41,578 nucleotides of DNA from Streptomyces jeddahensis (GTDB taxonomy: Bacteria > Actinomycetota > Actinomycetes > Streptomycetales > Streptomycetaceae). Below are positions 32,623 to 41,578 of the stretch, one piece after another. The stretch spans positions 1 to 41,578 of the forward strand of contig NZ_LOHS01000104.1 of assembly GCF_001642995.1 (NCBI RefSeq), written 5' to 3'. The stretch's first letter is position 1, and every line of letters begins with the position of its first letter. Position numbers and translations under genes: made by a program. The notes under the pieces were generated by a model, which saw nothing but the letters and a program-made list of their open reading frames with translations, ran no database searches and was not told where the DNA came from.

Positions 32623-33393
32623 TCACGGTGATCGCCGTCCGATCTTCGACCCCAGCCACACCAGTGGGTCGTACTTCCGGTCCACCGCCCGCTCCTTCAA
32701 GGGGATCAGGGCGTTGTCCGTGATCTTGATGCCCTCGGGGCAGACCTCCGTGCAGCACTTGGTGATGTTGCAGTAGCCGAGGCCGTGCTCGTCCTGGGCG
32801 GTGCGTTTGCGGTCGATGCCGGTCTGCTCGGCCGCGTCCAGCGGGTGCATGTCCAGTTCGGCGACGCGCATCAGAGAGCGGGGCCCTGCGAACGCCGCCT
32901 TGTTCTCCTCGTGGTCGCGCACCACATGGCAGGTGTCCTGGCACAGGAAGCACTCGATGCACTTGCGGAACTCCTGCGAGCGGTCGACGTCCTCCTGCTG
33001 CATCCGGTACTCGCCGGGGCCCAGCCCGGCGGGCGGCACGAACGAGGGGATCTCCCGCGCCTTCTCGTAGTTGAACCCGACGTCCGTCACGAGGTCCCGT
33101 ACCACCGGGAACGCCCGCAGCGGCGTCACCGTGACGGTCTCCTCCCGGGAGAACACGGACATGCGGGTCATGCACATCAGCCGGGGCCGGCCGTTGATCT
33201 CGGCGCTGCACGAACCGCACTTGCCGGCCTTGCAGTTCCAGCGGACCGCGAGGTCGGGGGCCTGGGTCGCCTGGAGGCGGTGGATGATGTCGAGCACCAC
33301 CTCGCCGTCGTTCACCTCGACCTTGAAGTCCTCCAGCCCCCCGCCCTCGGCGTCCCCCCGCCACACCTTGAATCGCGCCTCGTACGAACTCAT
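32623..33393 (-). CDS. sdhB: Succinate dehydrogenase / fumarate reductase iron-sulfur subunit (Sdh1 type)
   Basis: This 256-residue electron-transfer subunit carries the three iron-sulfur clusters between the flavoprotein and the membrane quinone site. The [2Fe-2S] ligands lie in WNCKAGKCGSCSAEI and RLMC. The [4Fe-4S] motif is CIECFLCQDTC, and the third cluster motif is CNITKCCTEVCPEGI. The ATG at 33393 overlaps the sdhA stop by four bases (ATGA), so the two are translationally coupled. From memory, the set matches the mycobacterial Sdh1 operon (Rv0247c-Rv0249c) rather than the four-subunit sdhCDAB type. Confidence 0.94.
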   Translation of the reverse strand: MSSYEARFKVWRGDAEGGGLEDFKVEVNDGEVVLDIIHRLQATQAPDLAVRWNCKAGKCGSCSAEINGRPRLMCMTRMSVFSREETVTVTPLRAFPVVRDLVTDVGFNYEKAREIPSFVPPAGLGPGEYRMQQEDVDRSQEFRKCIECFLCQDTCHVVRDHEENKAAFAGPRSLMRVAELDMHPLDAAEQTGIDRKRTAQDEHGLGYCNITKCCTEVCPEGIKITDNALIPLKERAVDRKYDPLVWLGSKIGRRSP

Positions 33394-35345
33394 TCGTACA
33401 GCTCCTCTTCGGCGAGGTACTTGACCAGCTCCTCCTTGTCGAACAAGGCGAGCAGGTCGGGTCGGATCGGCTCGGTCGTCTCCCGCTGCAGGGAGATCTG
33501 GCCGCGGACCGGATCGGTGGCCGCGAGACCGCCCGTCGGGTCCGCGAGACGGCAGAGCAGATTGATGTGCCGCCACTCGCGGTCCATCGTCGGGTAGTCC
33601 TCGCGGGTATGGCCGCCGCGGCTCTCCGTACGCTCCAGCGCGGCCCTCGCGATGCACTCGCTGACCAGCAGCATGTTGCGCAGGTCGAGCGCCAGGTGCC
33701 AGCCGGGGTTGAACTGGCGGTGCCCCTCGACCCCGGCCCGCCGCGCCCGGACCCGCAGCTCCGCGAGCTTCCTCAGCGCCTGCTCCATCTCCGCCTCGCG
33801 GCGGATGATGCCGACCAGGTCGTTCATCGTCTGCTGGAGCTCCTGGTGGAGGGTGTACGGGTTCTCGGGCGGCTCCCCGGGCGTCGGGCCCTCCGCCGAG
33901 AACGGGCGCAGCGCCTCGGCCGCCGCCGCGTCCACTTGTTCGGCGTCCACGATGGGGCGCCCGGTGAGCCCGGCCGCGTACTGCGCCGCGTGCAGCCCCG
34001 CCCGCCGTCCGAAGACCAGCAGGTCGGAGAGGGAGTTGCCGCCGAGCCGGTTGGAGCCGTGCATGCCGCCCGCGACCTCACCAGCCGCGTACAGGCCGGG
34101 CACTCCGCGGGCCGCCGCCGTGTCGGAGTCGACCGCGATGCCGCCCATCACGTAGTGGCAGGTCGGGCCGACCTCCATCGCCTCGGCCGTGATGTCGACG
34201 TCCGCGAGCTCCTTGAACTGGTGGTACATCGACGGCAGGCGGCGCTTGATCACCTCGGCGGGCATACGCGTCGACACATCGAGGAAGACCCCGCCGTGCG
34301 GTGAACCGCGTCCCTCCTTCACCTCGGCGTTGATGGCCCGCGCCACCTCGTCGCGCGGCAGCAGCTCGGGCGGGCGCCGGTTGTTGTCCGGGTCGTCGTA
34401 CCAGCGGTCGGCCTCGTCCTCCGACTCGGCGTACTTGTCCTTGAAGACGTCGGGGATGTAGTCGAACATGAACCGCTTGCCCTCGGAGTTGCGCAGCACA
34501 CCGCCGTCGCCACGCACCGACTCGGTGACGAGGATGCCCTTCACCGACGGCGGCCAGACCATGCCGGTCGGGTGGAACTGCACGAACTCCATGTTCAGCA
34601 GCGGCGCCCCCGCGAGCAGCGCCAGCGCGTGCCCGTCACCCGTGTACTCCCACGAGTTCGACGTGACCTTGAAGGACTTGCCGATGCCGCCGGTGGCCAC
34701 GACCACCGAGGGCGCCTCCAGGACGAAGAAGCGCCCGGACTCGCGGTCGTAGCAGAAGACGCCCGAGACGCGGCCGTCACCCGCGGCGGAGCCGCTGTCC
34801 GGCACAGTCTTCAGGACGCGCGTCACCGTGCACTCCTGGAAGACCTTCAGCCGCGCCTCATAGTCGCCGAAATCGCGCTTGTCCTCCTGCTGCAGCGACA
34901 CGATCTTCTGCTGGAGCGTGCGGATCAGCTCCAGGCCCGTGCGGTCGCCGACGTGCGCGAGCCGCGGGTACTCGTGCCCGCCGAAGTTGCGCTGCGAGAT
35001 CCGCCCGTCCTTCGTACGGTCGAACAGCGCGCCCCACGTCTCCAGCTCCCAGACCCGGTCCGGGGCCTCCTGGGAGTGCAGCTCGGCCATCCGCCACTGG
35101 TTGAGGAACTTGCCGCCGCGCATCGTGTCGCGGAAGTGGACCTGCCAGTTGTCGCGCTCGTTGACGTTGCCCATGGCCGCCGCGATGCCGCCTTCGGCCA
35201 TCACCGTGTGCGCCTTGCCGAACAGCGACTTGCAGATCACTGCCGTACGAGCGCCCTGTTCACGCGCCTCGATCGCGGCCCGCAGCCCCGCGCCGCCGGC
35301 GCCCACCACCACGACGTCCCACTGCTGCCGTTCCACTTCGGACAT
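33390..35345 (-). CDS. sdhA: Succinate dehydrogenase / fumarate reductase flavoprotein subunit (Sdh1 type)
   Basis: This 651-residue catalytic subunit oxidises succinate to fumarate with covalent FAD. The dinucleotide motif VVVGAGGAGLRAAIEA is near residue 11. The flavin-attachment histidine is in KAHTVMAEGGIAAAMGN. Substrate and catalytic motifs are FHPTGM, ESVRGDGGVLRN and HYVMGGI. The C-terminal domain ends with LVKYLAEEELYE. The ATG at 35345 is preceded by GGAAGG; a TTG one codon earlier is the alternative. It lies between the membrane subunit gene (15 nt upstream) and sdhB (4-nt overlap). Confidence 0.95.
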   Translation of the reverse strand: MSEVERQQWDVVVVGAGGAGLRAAIEAREQGARTAVICKSLFGKAHTVMAEGGIAAAMGNVNERDNWQVHFRDTMRGGKFLNQWRMAELHSQEAPDRVWELETWGALFDRTKDGRISQRNFGGHEYPRLAHVGDRTGLELIRTLQQKIVSLQQEDKRDFGDYEARLKVFQECTVTRVLKTVPDSGSAAGDGRVSGVFCYDRESGRFFVLEAPSVVVATGGIGKSFKVTSNSWEYTGDGHALALLAGAPLLNMEFVQFHPTGMVWPPSVKGILVTESVRGDGGVLRNSEGKRFMFDYIPDVFKDKYAESEDEADRWYDDPDNNRRPPELLPRDEVARAINAEVKEGRGSPHGGVFLDVSTRMPAEVIKRRLPSMYHQFKELADVDITAEAMEVGPTCHYVMGGIAVDSDTAAARGVPGLYAAGEVAGGMHGSNRLGGNSLSDLLVFGRRAGLHAAQYAAGLTGRPIVDAEQVDAAAAEALRPFSAEGPTPGEPPENPYTLHQELQQTMNDLVGIIRREAEMEQALRKLAELRVRARRAGVEGHRQFNPGWHLALDLRNMLLVSECIARAALERTESRGGHTREDYPTMDREWRHINLLCRLADPTGGLAATDPVRGQISLQRETTEPIRPDLLALFDKEELVKYLAEEELYE

Positions 35346-35360
35346 CAAGCACCTTCCATT

Positions 35361-36158
35361 TCAGAACAGCCTCGGATCGTCGAAGGCGCCGCTGGCGACC
35401 AGATACACGTAGAAGTCGGCGAGCGCGACGCTCACCAGCGAGGTCCACGCGAGCAGCATGTGCCGGGCGTTGAGCCTGCCCACCCACTGCCACAGCCGGT
35501 AGCGCACGGGGTGCTTGGAGAAGTGCTTGAGCTTGCCGCCGACGATGTGCCGGCAGGAGTGGCAGGAGAAGGTGTACGCCCAGATCAGCACGATGTTGAC
35601 CAGGAAGACGAGCGTGCCGAGGCCCATGTGGCCCCACTCGTAGTTCTCGTCGCGGAAGGCGAGGACCGTGTCGTACGTCAGGATCCCGGCGACCGGCAGC
35701 GCCGCGTAGAAGAAGTACCGGTGGATGTTCTGCAGGATCAGCGGGAAGCGGGTCTCACCCGTGTACTTCTTGTGCGGCTCGGCGACGGCGCAGGCAGGCG
35801 GGGACGCCCAGAAGCCCCGGTAGTACGCCTTGCGGTAGTAGTAGCAGGTCAGCCGGAAGCCCAGCGGGAAGATCAGGATGAGCAGGGCGGGGGACAGGCC
35901 CCACCAGCTCCCGAAGATCTCCCAGTTCGGGCCCGCGCGCATCGGCACGCAGTTCTCGGCCAGGCAGGGCGAGTAGAACGGCGAGACGTAGGGCGCCGCG
36001 TAGTAGTCGGCGTTCGCGAAGGCTCGCCACGTCGAGTAGACGACGAAGGCCAGCAGCCCGGCCGCGGTCGCGGCAGGCGCCAGCCACCAGCGGTCGGTCC
36101 GCAGATGCGGGGCGGCGATGGCGGCGCGGGTGCCTTCGCGTACGCCGCCGCTGTTCAT
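35361..36158 (-). CDS. sdhC: Succinate dehydrogenase membrane anchor subunit (Sdh1 type)
   Basis: This 265-residue integral membrane subunit would bind haem and pass electrons to menaquinone. Five transmembrane helices are apparent (about 26-46, 84-104, 148-168, 177-198 and 233-255). Histidines suited to haem ligation lie in NIHRYFFY, CHSCRHIVGGK and NARHMLLAW. The YSPCLAENCVPMRAG loop holds two cysteines. Single-gene anchors of this length occur with the fumarate-reductase-like Sdh1 group. The ATG at 36158 has only a weak upstream site (GGGACAG). It is the first sdh gene, 89 nt after the small hypothetical gene. Confidence 0.88.
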   Translation of the reverse strand: MNSGGVREGTRAAIAAPHLRTDRWWLAPAATAAGLLAFVVYSTWRAFANADYYAAPYVSPFYSPCLAENCVPMRAGPNWEIFGSWWGLSPALLILIFPLGFRLTCYYYRKAYYRGFWASPPACAVAEPHKKYTGETRFPLILQNIHRYFFYAALPVAGILTYDTVLAFRDENYEWGHMGLGTLVFLVNIVLIWAYTFSCHSCRHIVGGKLKHFSKHPVRYRLWQWVGRLNARHMLLAWTSLVSVALADFYVYLVASGAFDDPRLF

Positions 36159-36247
36159 TTGTGGTTCTGTCCCGGTTGCCAACGAAGTTCCACTCCTTTG
36201 TGGACTGTGGACGACTCGGTGGGCGGTGCGCGCCGACTCGAGACCGA

Positions 36248-36535
36248 TCAGGGAGCGCGCCGGTCGCGGGCACCCAGCCCCTCGTCGTCCGAGTCCGTCC
36301 ACAGCGCGCTGTCGTACGGCGTGTCCGGGATGCCCACGAGCTCGGGTTTCTTCTGCGCCCGGAGGGCGGGGGTGGCCTCGCGCAGGAGCGCGACGCTCTC
36401 TCGCAGATGATCGGCGTCCGTGCGCACCCGGCGGATCTCCAGGCTGCTCCCGGCGTGCTGCTCGAGACGGCCGACGGACCGGACGAGGTCGTCGATGCAG
36501 CGTTGTACGGCGGTCAGATCGTCCTGCAGGGACAT
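36248..36535 (-). CDS. Small coiled-coil protein of unknown function
   Basis: The 95-residue product is mostly helical: an N-terminal amphipathic stretch (LQDDLTAVQRCIDDLVRSVG), then TDADHLRESVALLREATPAL, and a polar tail with PDTPYDSALWTDSDDEGLG. I recall similar small proteins ahead of sdh genes in Streptomyces but know no function. The ATG at 36535 follows GTGAGGG at 6-nt spacing. Its orientation and the 89-nt gap suggest it leads the sdhCAB transcription unit. Confidence 0.65.
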   Translation of the reverse strand: MSLQDDLTAVQRCIDDLVRSVGRLEQHAGSSLEIRRVRTDADHLRESVALLREATPALRAQKKPELVGIPDTPYDSALWTDSDDEGLGARDRRAP

Positions 36536-36719
36536 GACTTGCCCTCACTTCCGCGGTTGCGGTGGCAACGCTCACGCGCCTGCGAGTGTCGCGCGTCACA
36601 TCTGGCCTTGTGAAGGGATCCGGCCGGATTCCTGGCTCGCATGCCACGCATGCGCCCCGTATGCGCCCCCGATCGGCCCAGCGGACCCTCACTGGTCACA
36701 CGGATATTCGCCCTTTGCA

Positions 36720-36854
36720 CTAGTCGCGATCGGCCTCCTTCGGCTCCGCTGCCACTTCAGCCGCACGGGTGATGTTGAGCCTCACGCCGTCGTGTCGCCA
36801 CCGACAAACCGGCACGATCCACTTAAGTAGGGCGATACGTGTGATCAGCTCCAT
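36720..36854 (-). CDS. Possible 44-residue small protein
   Basis: An ORF with ATG at 36854 encodes MELITRIALLKWIVPVCRWR followed by HDGVRLNITRAAEVAAEPKE and ADRD. It has a short hydrophobic/aromatic N-terminal helix and an acidic end. GC at third positions is about 73%, lower than neighbouring genes, and the ribosome binding site is weak (GCGGA). It is divergent from the solute-binding protein gene. The rest of the 36536-36947 gap shows only unremarkable promoter-like DNA. It could be chance. Confidence 0.25.
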   Translation of the reverse strand: MELITRIALLKWIVPVCRWRHDGVRLNITRAAEVAAEPKEADRD

Positions 36855-36947
36855 ATTCCGCACAGCATTCCGTACAACCTGAGCAGTCCCGGTCCGATCC
36901 GGCCCGGACGGCGGCGGGCGGCCGCGCAAGCCCCGGAGGTACCAGTG

Positions 36948-39407
36948 ATGTCTCTCGACGGCGGCCGGCTGCGCCGCCCTGTCCTGCGATGTGTCGCGTT
37001 CGTTGCGGCCGGAGTGCTCGCCGTGCCCGCCCTGACCGGCTGCAGCGGCGACAGCGGGAAGGCGAGCCGCCCGATCGCCGGGCAGGACATCGCACCGGCA
37101 GGACGCGAGCTGATCAGCGACGGCGGCACCCTCAACTGGGCCGTCGACACCCTGCCCGAGACGCTCAACGCCTTCCAGGCCGACGCCGACGCGACCACGT
37201 CGCGCATCGCCGGCGCCGTCCTGCCGTCCCTGTTCCGGCTCGACGAGCTGGGCCGCCCGCAGCGCAACCCCGACTTCCTCGAGTCTGCCGAGATCGTCGC
37301 GCGCGAACCCAAGCAGGTCGTGCTCTACAAGATCAACCAGCAGGCGGTGTGGAGCGACGGCCGCGAGATCGGCGCCGCCGACTTCGCCGCCCAGTGGCGC
37401 GCCCTGTCCGGCAAGGACACCGCGTACTGGACCGCGCGCAACGCCGGATACGACCGGATCGAGAAGGTCGAGCGCGGCGCCAGCGACCTGGAGGTACGCG
37501 TCACCTTCGCGAAGCCGTACGCGGACTGGCGCTCCCTGTTCTCGCCGCTGTACCCGAAGGACGTCATGGGCACGCCGGACACCTTCAACGACGGTGCGAG
37601 GGCCAAGCTGAAGGTCAGTGCCGGGCCGTTCACCCTCACCAAGATCGACCGGGCGGCGGGCGACGTGACGCTGGAGCGCAACCCGCGCTGGTGGGGCAGG
37701 CAGGCCAAGCTCTCCACGATCGTGCTGCGCGCCGTGCCGCGCGATCAGCGGGCCGCCGCACTCGCCGAGGGCCGGCTCGACCTCGCCGACGTCGAGCCGG
37801 CCGACGCCCAGCGCATCGCACTCGCCGCCCGCGACAAGGGAGCCGAGGGCGGCGAGGCAGCAGAGGGAGGCCAGGGCGCCGAGGGGCCCGAGGCGGCAGC
37901 CCTGAGCGGACCCGCCGCCGCGACCAGTCCCGGCCAGGCGCTGCGCTCCTGGGCCATCGCGCACGGCTCGGACCAGCAGGCGGCCCAGGCCGAGAAGCTC
38001 GCACGCGAGAAGCGCAGCGAGGCGGTCGAGAAGTACGCCGATGAGCAGGCGGGCCTCCGCGACTACGTCCTCCGCAAGTCCCTGGAGCCCGCCTACACGC
38101 AGCTCGCCCTCAACGGCGCCCAGGGTCCGCTCGCCGACGAACGCGTACGCCGCGCCGTGGCCCGCGCCCTCGACCGCGAGGAACTCGCCCGGCTCGTCCT
38201 CACACCGCTCGGGCTGCCCGCCGAGCCGGTCGGCAGCCATCTCGCACTGGCCGGTCAGGCCGCGTACGCCGACAACAGCGCGGCCATCGGGGGCCAGGAC
38301 ACGAAGGCGGCGCAGGCGCTGCTCGCGGAGGCAGGCTGGGTGCCGGGCGGCACGGACAAGGGGACCGGAAACGCGGCGGGCAGCGAGGGCCGGACTGCCG
38401 GGAAGCCCGCCGGCGGGGCGCCGGGCGGCTCCTCCGGCTCCTCCGACGGCTCCGGGAGGTCCGACGAGGCCGGTGGGCCGGAGGACGCGGCCGAGGACGA
38501 CGACGGCGTGTACATCGTCGGCGAGGAGGACGACAAGCCGGGTGACAGCGGCAGGGACGACAAGCCCGGCGACAGCGGCAGGTCGGTGTTCGCGCCCGCC
38601 GCGGCCGTCGCTCTCCAGCGGGCGGCGCTCGTCCGCCAGGCGGACGCCCTGCTCATTCCCCGTGAGGCCGACCGGGAGAAGCAGCAGGCTCCGCGCGGCC
38701 AGGAGGGCAGGCAGCAGGCCAGGGGAGGCGGCGTCCCGGGGGCGTACGCGCCGAAGGGCACGGCAGCCCCCAAGCCGAGCGGGTCTTCGGCGTCCCCGGC
38801 CGATGCCGTGGCCGACGGTGCCGCCGCAGGTCAGCTCGCCAAGGACGGCAAGCCGCTGACGCTCCGCTTCGTACTGCCCTCGGGCCCCGGATCGGAACAG
38901 CTGCGCGCGGTGGGCGACCGGATCTCGCGGATGCTGGAGCGCATCGGTATCCGCACGGAGACGTCCAAGGTCTCCGACGACAGCTACTTCAAGGACCACG
39001 TCGCGTCCGGCCAGTACGACCTCGCGCTGTACTCGTGGCCCGCGACCGCCTTCCCGGCGACGGACGACCGGCCGATCTTCGCCAAGCCGGTGCCCGCCGC
39101 GGACGGCTCGCTGAGCATCGAGCAGAACTACACGCGCGTCGGCACCGACCAGATCGACCAGCTCTTCGACCAGGCGATCGCCGAGCTGGACGAAAAGGAG
39201 GCGACGTCACTGATGAAGCAGGCCGACGCCCGCATCTGGGCCGCCGCCGGCTCCATCCCCCTCTACCAGCGCCCCCAGCTGGTGGCCGCCCGCCCCAACC
39301 TCGCCAACGCAGGCGCCTTCGGCTTCGAGACCCCGGTCTACGAGGACATGGGTTACCTGAAGGAGGGGGTCCACCCGGGCGCCCCGAAGGCCAGCCCGAC
39401 CCGCTGA
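36948..39407 (+). CDS. Peptide-type ABC transporter solute-binding lipoprotein with large inserts
   Basis: This 819-residue exported lipoprotein has an N-terminal signal peptide with the lipobox ALTGC (Cys near residue 32). The SBP family 5 fold begins at about residue 60 (GGTLNWAVDTLPETLNAFQ). It includes WSDGREIGAADFAAQWRAL, the hinge GPFTLTKID, NPRWWG and the C-terminal WAAAGSIPLYQRP. Two low-complexity inserts are unusual: about 298-365 (Ala/Glu/Gly-rich) and about 468-635 (Gly/Ser/Asp-rich, with a 27-bp tandem repeat at 38529-38582). Family members without inserts are 520-600 residues. No permease or ATPase lies in the window. GGAGGT (36935-36940) favours the ATG at 36948 over the GTG at 36945. 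Confidence 0.88.
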   Translation: MSLDGGRLRRPVLRCVAFVAAGVLAVPALTGCSGDSGKASRPIAGQDIAPAGRELISDGGTLNWAVDTLPETLNAFQADADATTSRIAGAVLPSLFRLDELGRPQRNPDFLESAEIVAREPKQVVLYKINQQAVWSDGREIGAADFAAQWRALSGKDTAYWTARNAGYDRIEKVERGASDLEVRVTFAKPYADWRSLFSPLYPKDVMGTPDTFNDGARAKLKVSAGPFTLTKIDRAAGDVTLERNPRWWGRQAKLSTIVLRAVPRDQRAAALAEGRLDLADVEPADAQRIALAARDKGAEGGEAAEGGQGAEGPEAAALSGPAAATSPGQALRSWAIAHGSDQQAAQAEKLAREKRSEAVEKYADEQAGLRDYVLRKSLEPAYTQLALNGAQGPLADERVRRAVARALDREELARLVLTPLGLPAEPVGSHLALAGQAAYADNSAAIGGQDTKAAQALLAEAGWVPGGTDKGTGNAAGSEGRTAGKPAGGAPGGSSGSSDGSGRSDEAGGPEDAAEDDDGVYIVGEEDDKPGDSGRDDKPGDSGRSVFAPAAAVALQRAALVRQADALLIPREADREKQQAPRGQEGRQQARGGGVPGAYAPKGTAAPKPSGSSASPADAVADGAAAGQLAKDGKPLTLRFVLPSGPGSEQLRAVGDRISRMLERIGIRTETSKVSDDSYFKDHVASGQYDLALYSWPATAFPATDDRPIFAKPVPAADGSLSIEQNYTRVGTDQIDQLFDQAIAELDEKEATSLMKQADARIWAAAGSIPLYQRPQLVAARPNLANAGAFGFETPVYEDMGYLKEGVHPGAPKASPTR
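38529..38582 (+). repeat. 27-bp coding tandem repeat in the solute-binding protein gene
   Basis: 38529-38555 and 38556-38582 both encode DDKPGDSGR, differing only at third codon positions. They lie in the second disordered insert. Confidence 0.85.
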
Positions 39408-39479
39408 CCGATGCCGACCGTTGTGCGCAGGCCAGGGGCGCCCAATCGGCCCGAGGAAGCCCAACCCCGGAGGGCCCCG

Positions 39480-39485
39480 TACCAT
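39480..39485 (+). promoter_or_regulatory. Candidate -10 box upstream of typA
   Basis: TACCAT at 39480-39485 would start transcription near 39492 and leave a leader of about 86 nt. A -35 box is not obvious. Confidence 0.25.
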
Positions 39486-39577
39486 GGGGTGAGGCCGTGG
39501 CGTGTCCAGCCCGGCAGGGCCCGCGGGACGCAGACGTCCGCGAGGCCGTCCTCACCACTCCGGGAGTACGCCGCACC

Positions 39578-41494
<1,917 letters not shown>

Positions 41495-41520
41495 CGCTGG
41501 GCGCTGTGCCTGTGCTGTAG

Positions 41521-41560
41521 ACAAGCTCGCTGGCAGCCCATGGGCTGCCAGCGAGCTTGT
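41521..41560 (+). terminator. Perfect 40-bp palindrome after typA
   Basis: 41521-41540 is the exact reverse complement of 41541-41560, with no intervening loop base; the centre is CCCATGGG. It starts 27 nt after the typA stop and is followed by TGTTCG. As RNA it would form a stem of up to 18 bp with a CATG loop, so it is a terminator candidate. Confidence 0.75.
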
Positions 41561-41578
41561 TGTTCGCCGCGTGCGGGC

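Noticed and set aside
34572..36410. 612-codon forward ORF opposite sdhA/sdhC
   Set aside because: It is antisense to three well-supported genes and is of low-complexity composition.

Overview
The window is chromosomal DNA of a Streptomyces or close relative. GC content is very high, third codon positions are strongly GC-biased, GTG starts are common, and the gene set is typical: polyphosphate glucokinase, a SARP regulator with a TTA codon, SpoIIE/HATPase phosphatases, a DUF4190 membrane protein, a SPOR protein and an Sdh1-type succinate dehydrogenase. No rRNA, tRNA or CRISPR array is visible.

Layout. 1-6776 is a conserved core block: a nitroreductase, xseB/xseA, ispH, ppgK, a DUF6542 membrane protein and ychF. 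6777-18650 is accessory and partly decayed. It holds a SARP gene behind two LacI-type operator-like sites, a FtsX-type ABC exporter, a dead IS5-like transposase fragment, an ATPase gene (DUF234) behind three 16-bp repeats, a broken MmyB-type regulator next to its usual SDR partner, scraps of two more genes, a membrane protein, a 5'-truncated arabinofuranosyltransferase-like gene and a second SDR gene. 18651-29427 is mixed: a secreted GH65 hydrolase, a threonine-synthase-like PLP enzyme, a DUF4190/septum-formation protein, a GntR/UTRA regulator, a SPOR protein, a Nudix hydrolase, and two signalling proteins sharing an anti-sigma-type HATPase domain. 29492-41578 returns to core-like genes: PspA with a TPM-domain protein, the sdhCAB operon with a small leading gene, a peptide-type solute-binding lipoprotein, and typA.

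Two sequence-level patterns run through the window. First, at least eight genes begin 6 or 7 nt after a TANNNT -10-like hexamer, the layout expected of leaderless mRNAs. Second, at least five genes carry short tandem duplications that straddle or directly repeat their stop-codon region, with 16-47 bp units; this looks like slippage in freshly non-coding tails. From memory, the two conserved flanks (ispH-ppgK-ychF and sdh-typA) bracket the actinorhodin locus in S. coelicolor. The accessory middle here would then be a different filling of the same chromosomal interval; this is inference and was not checked.
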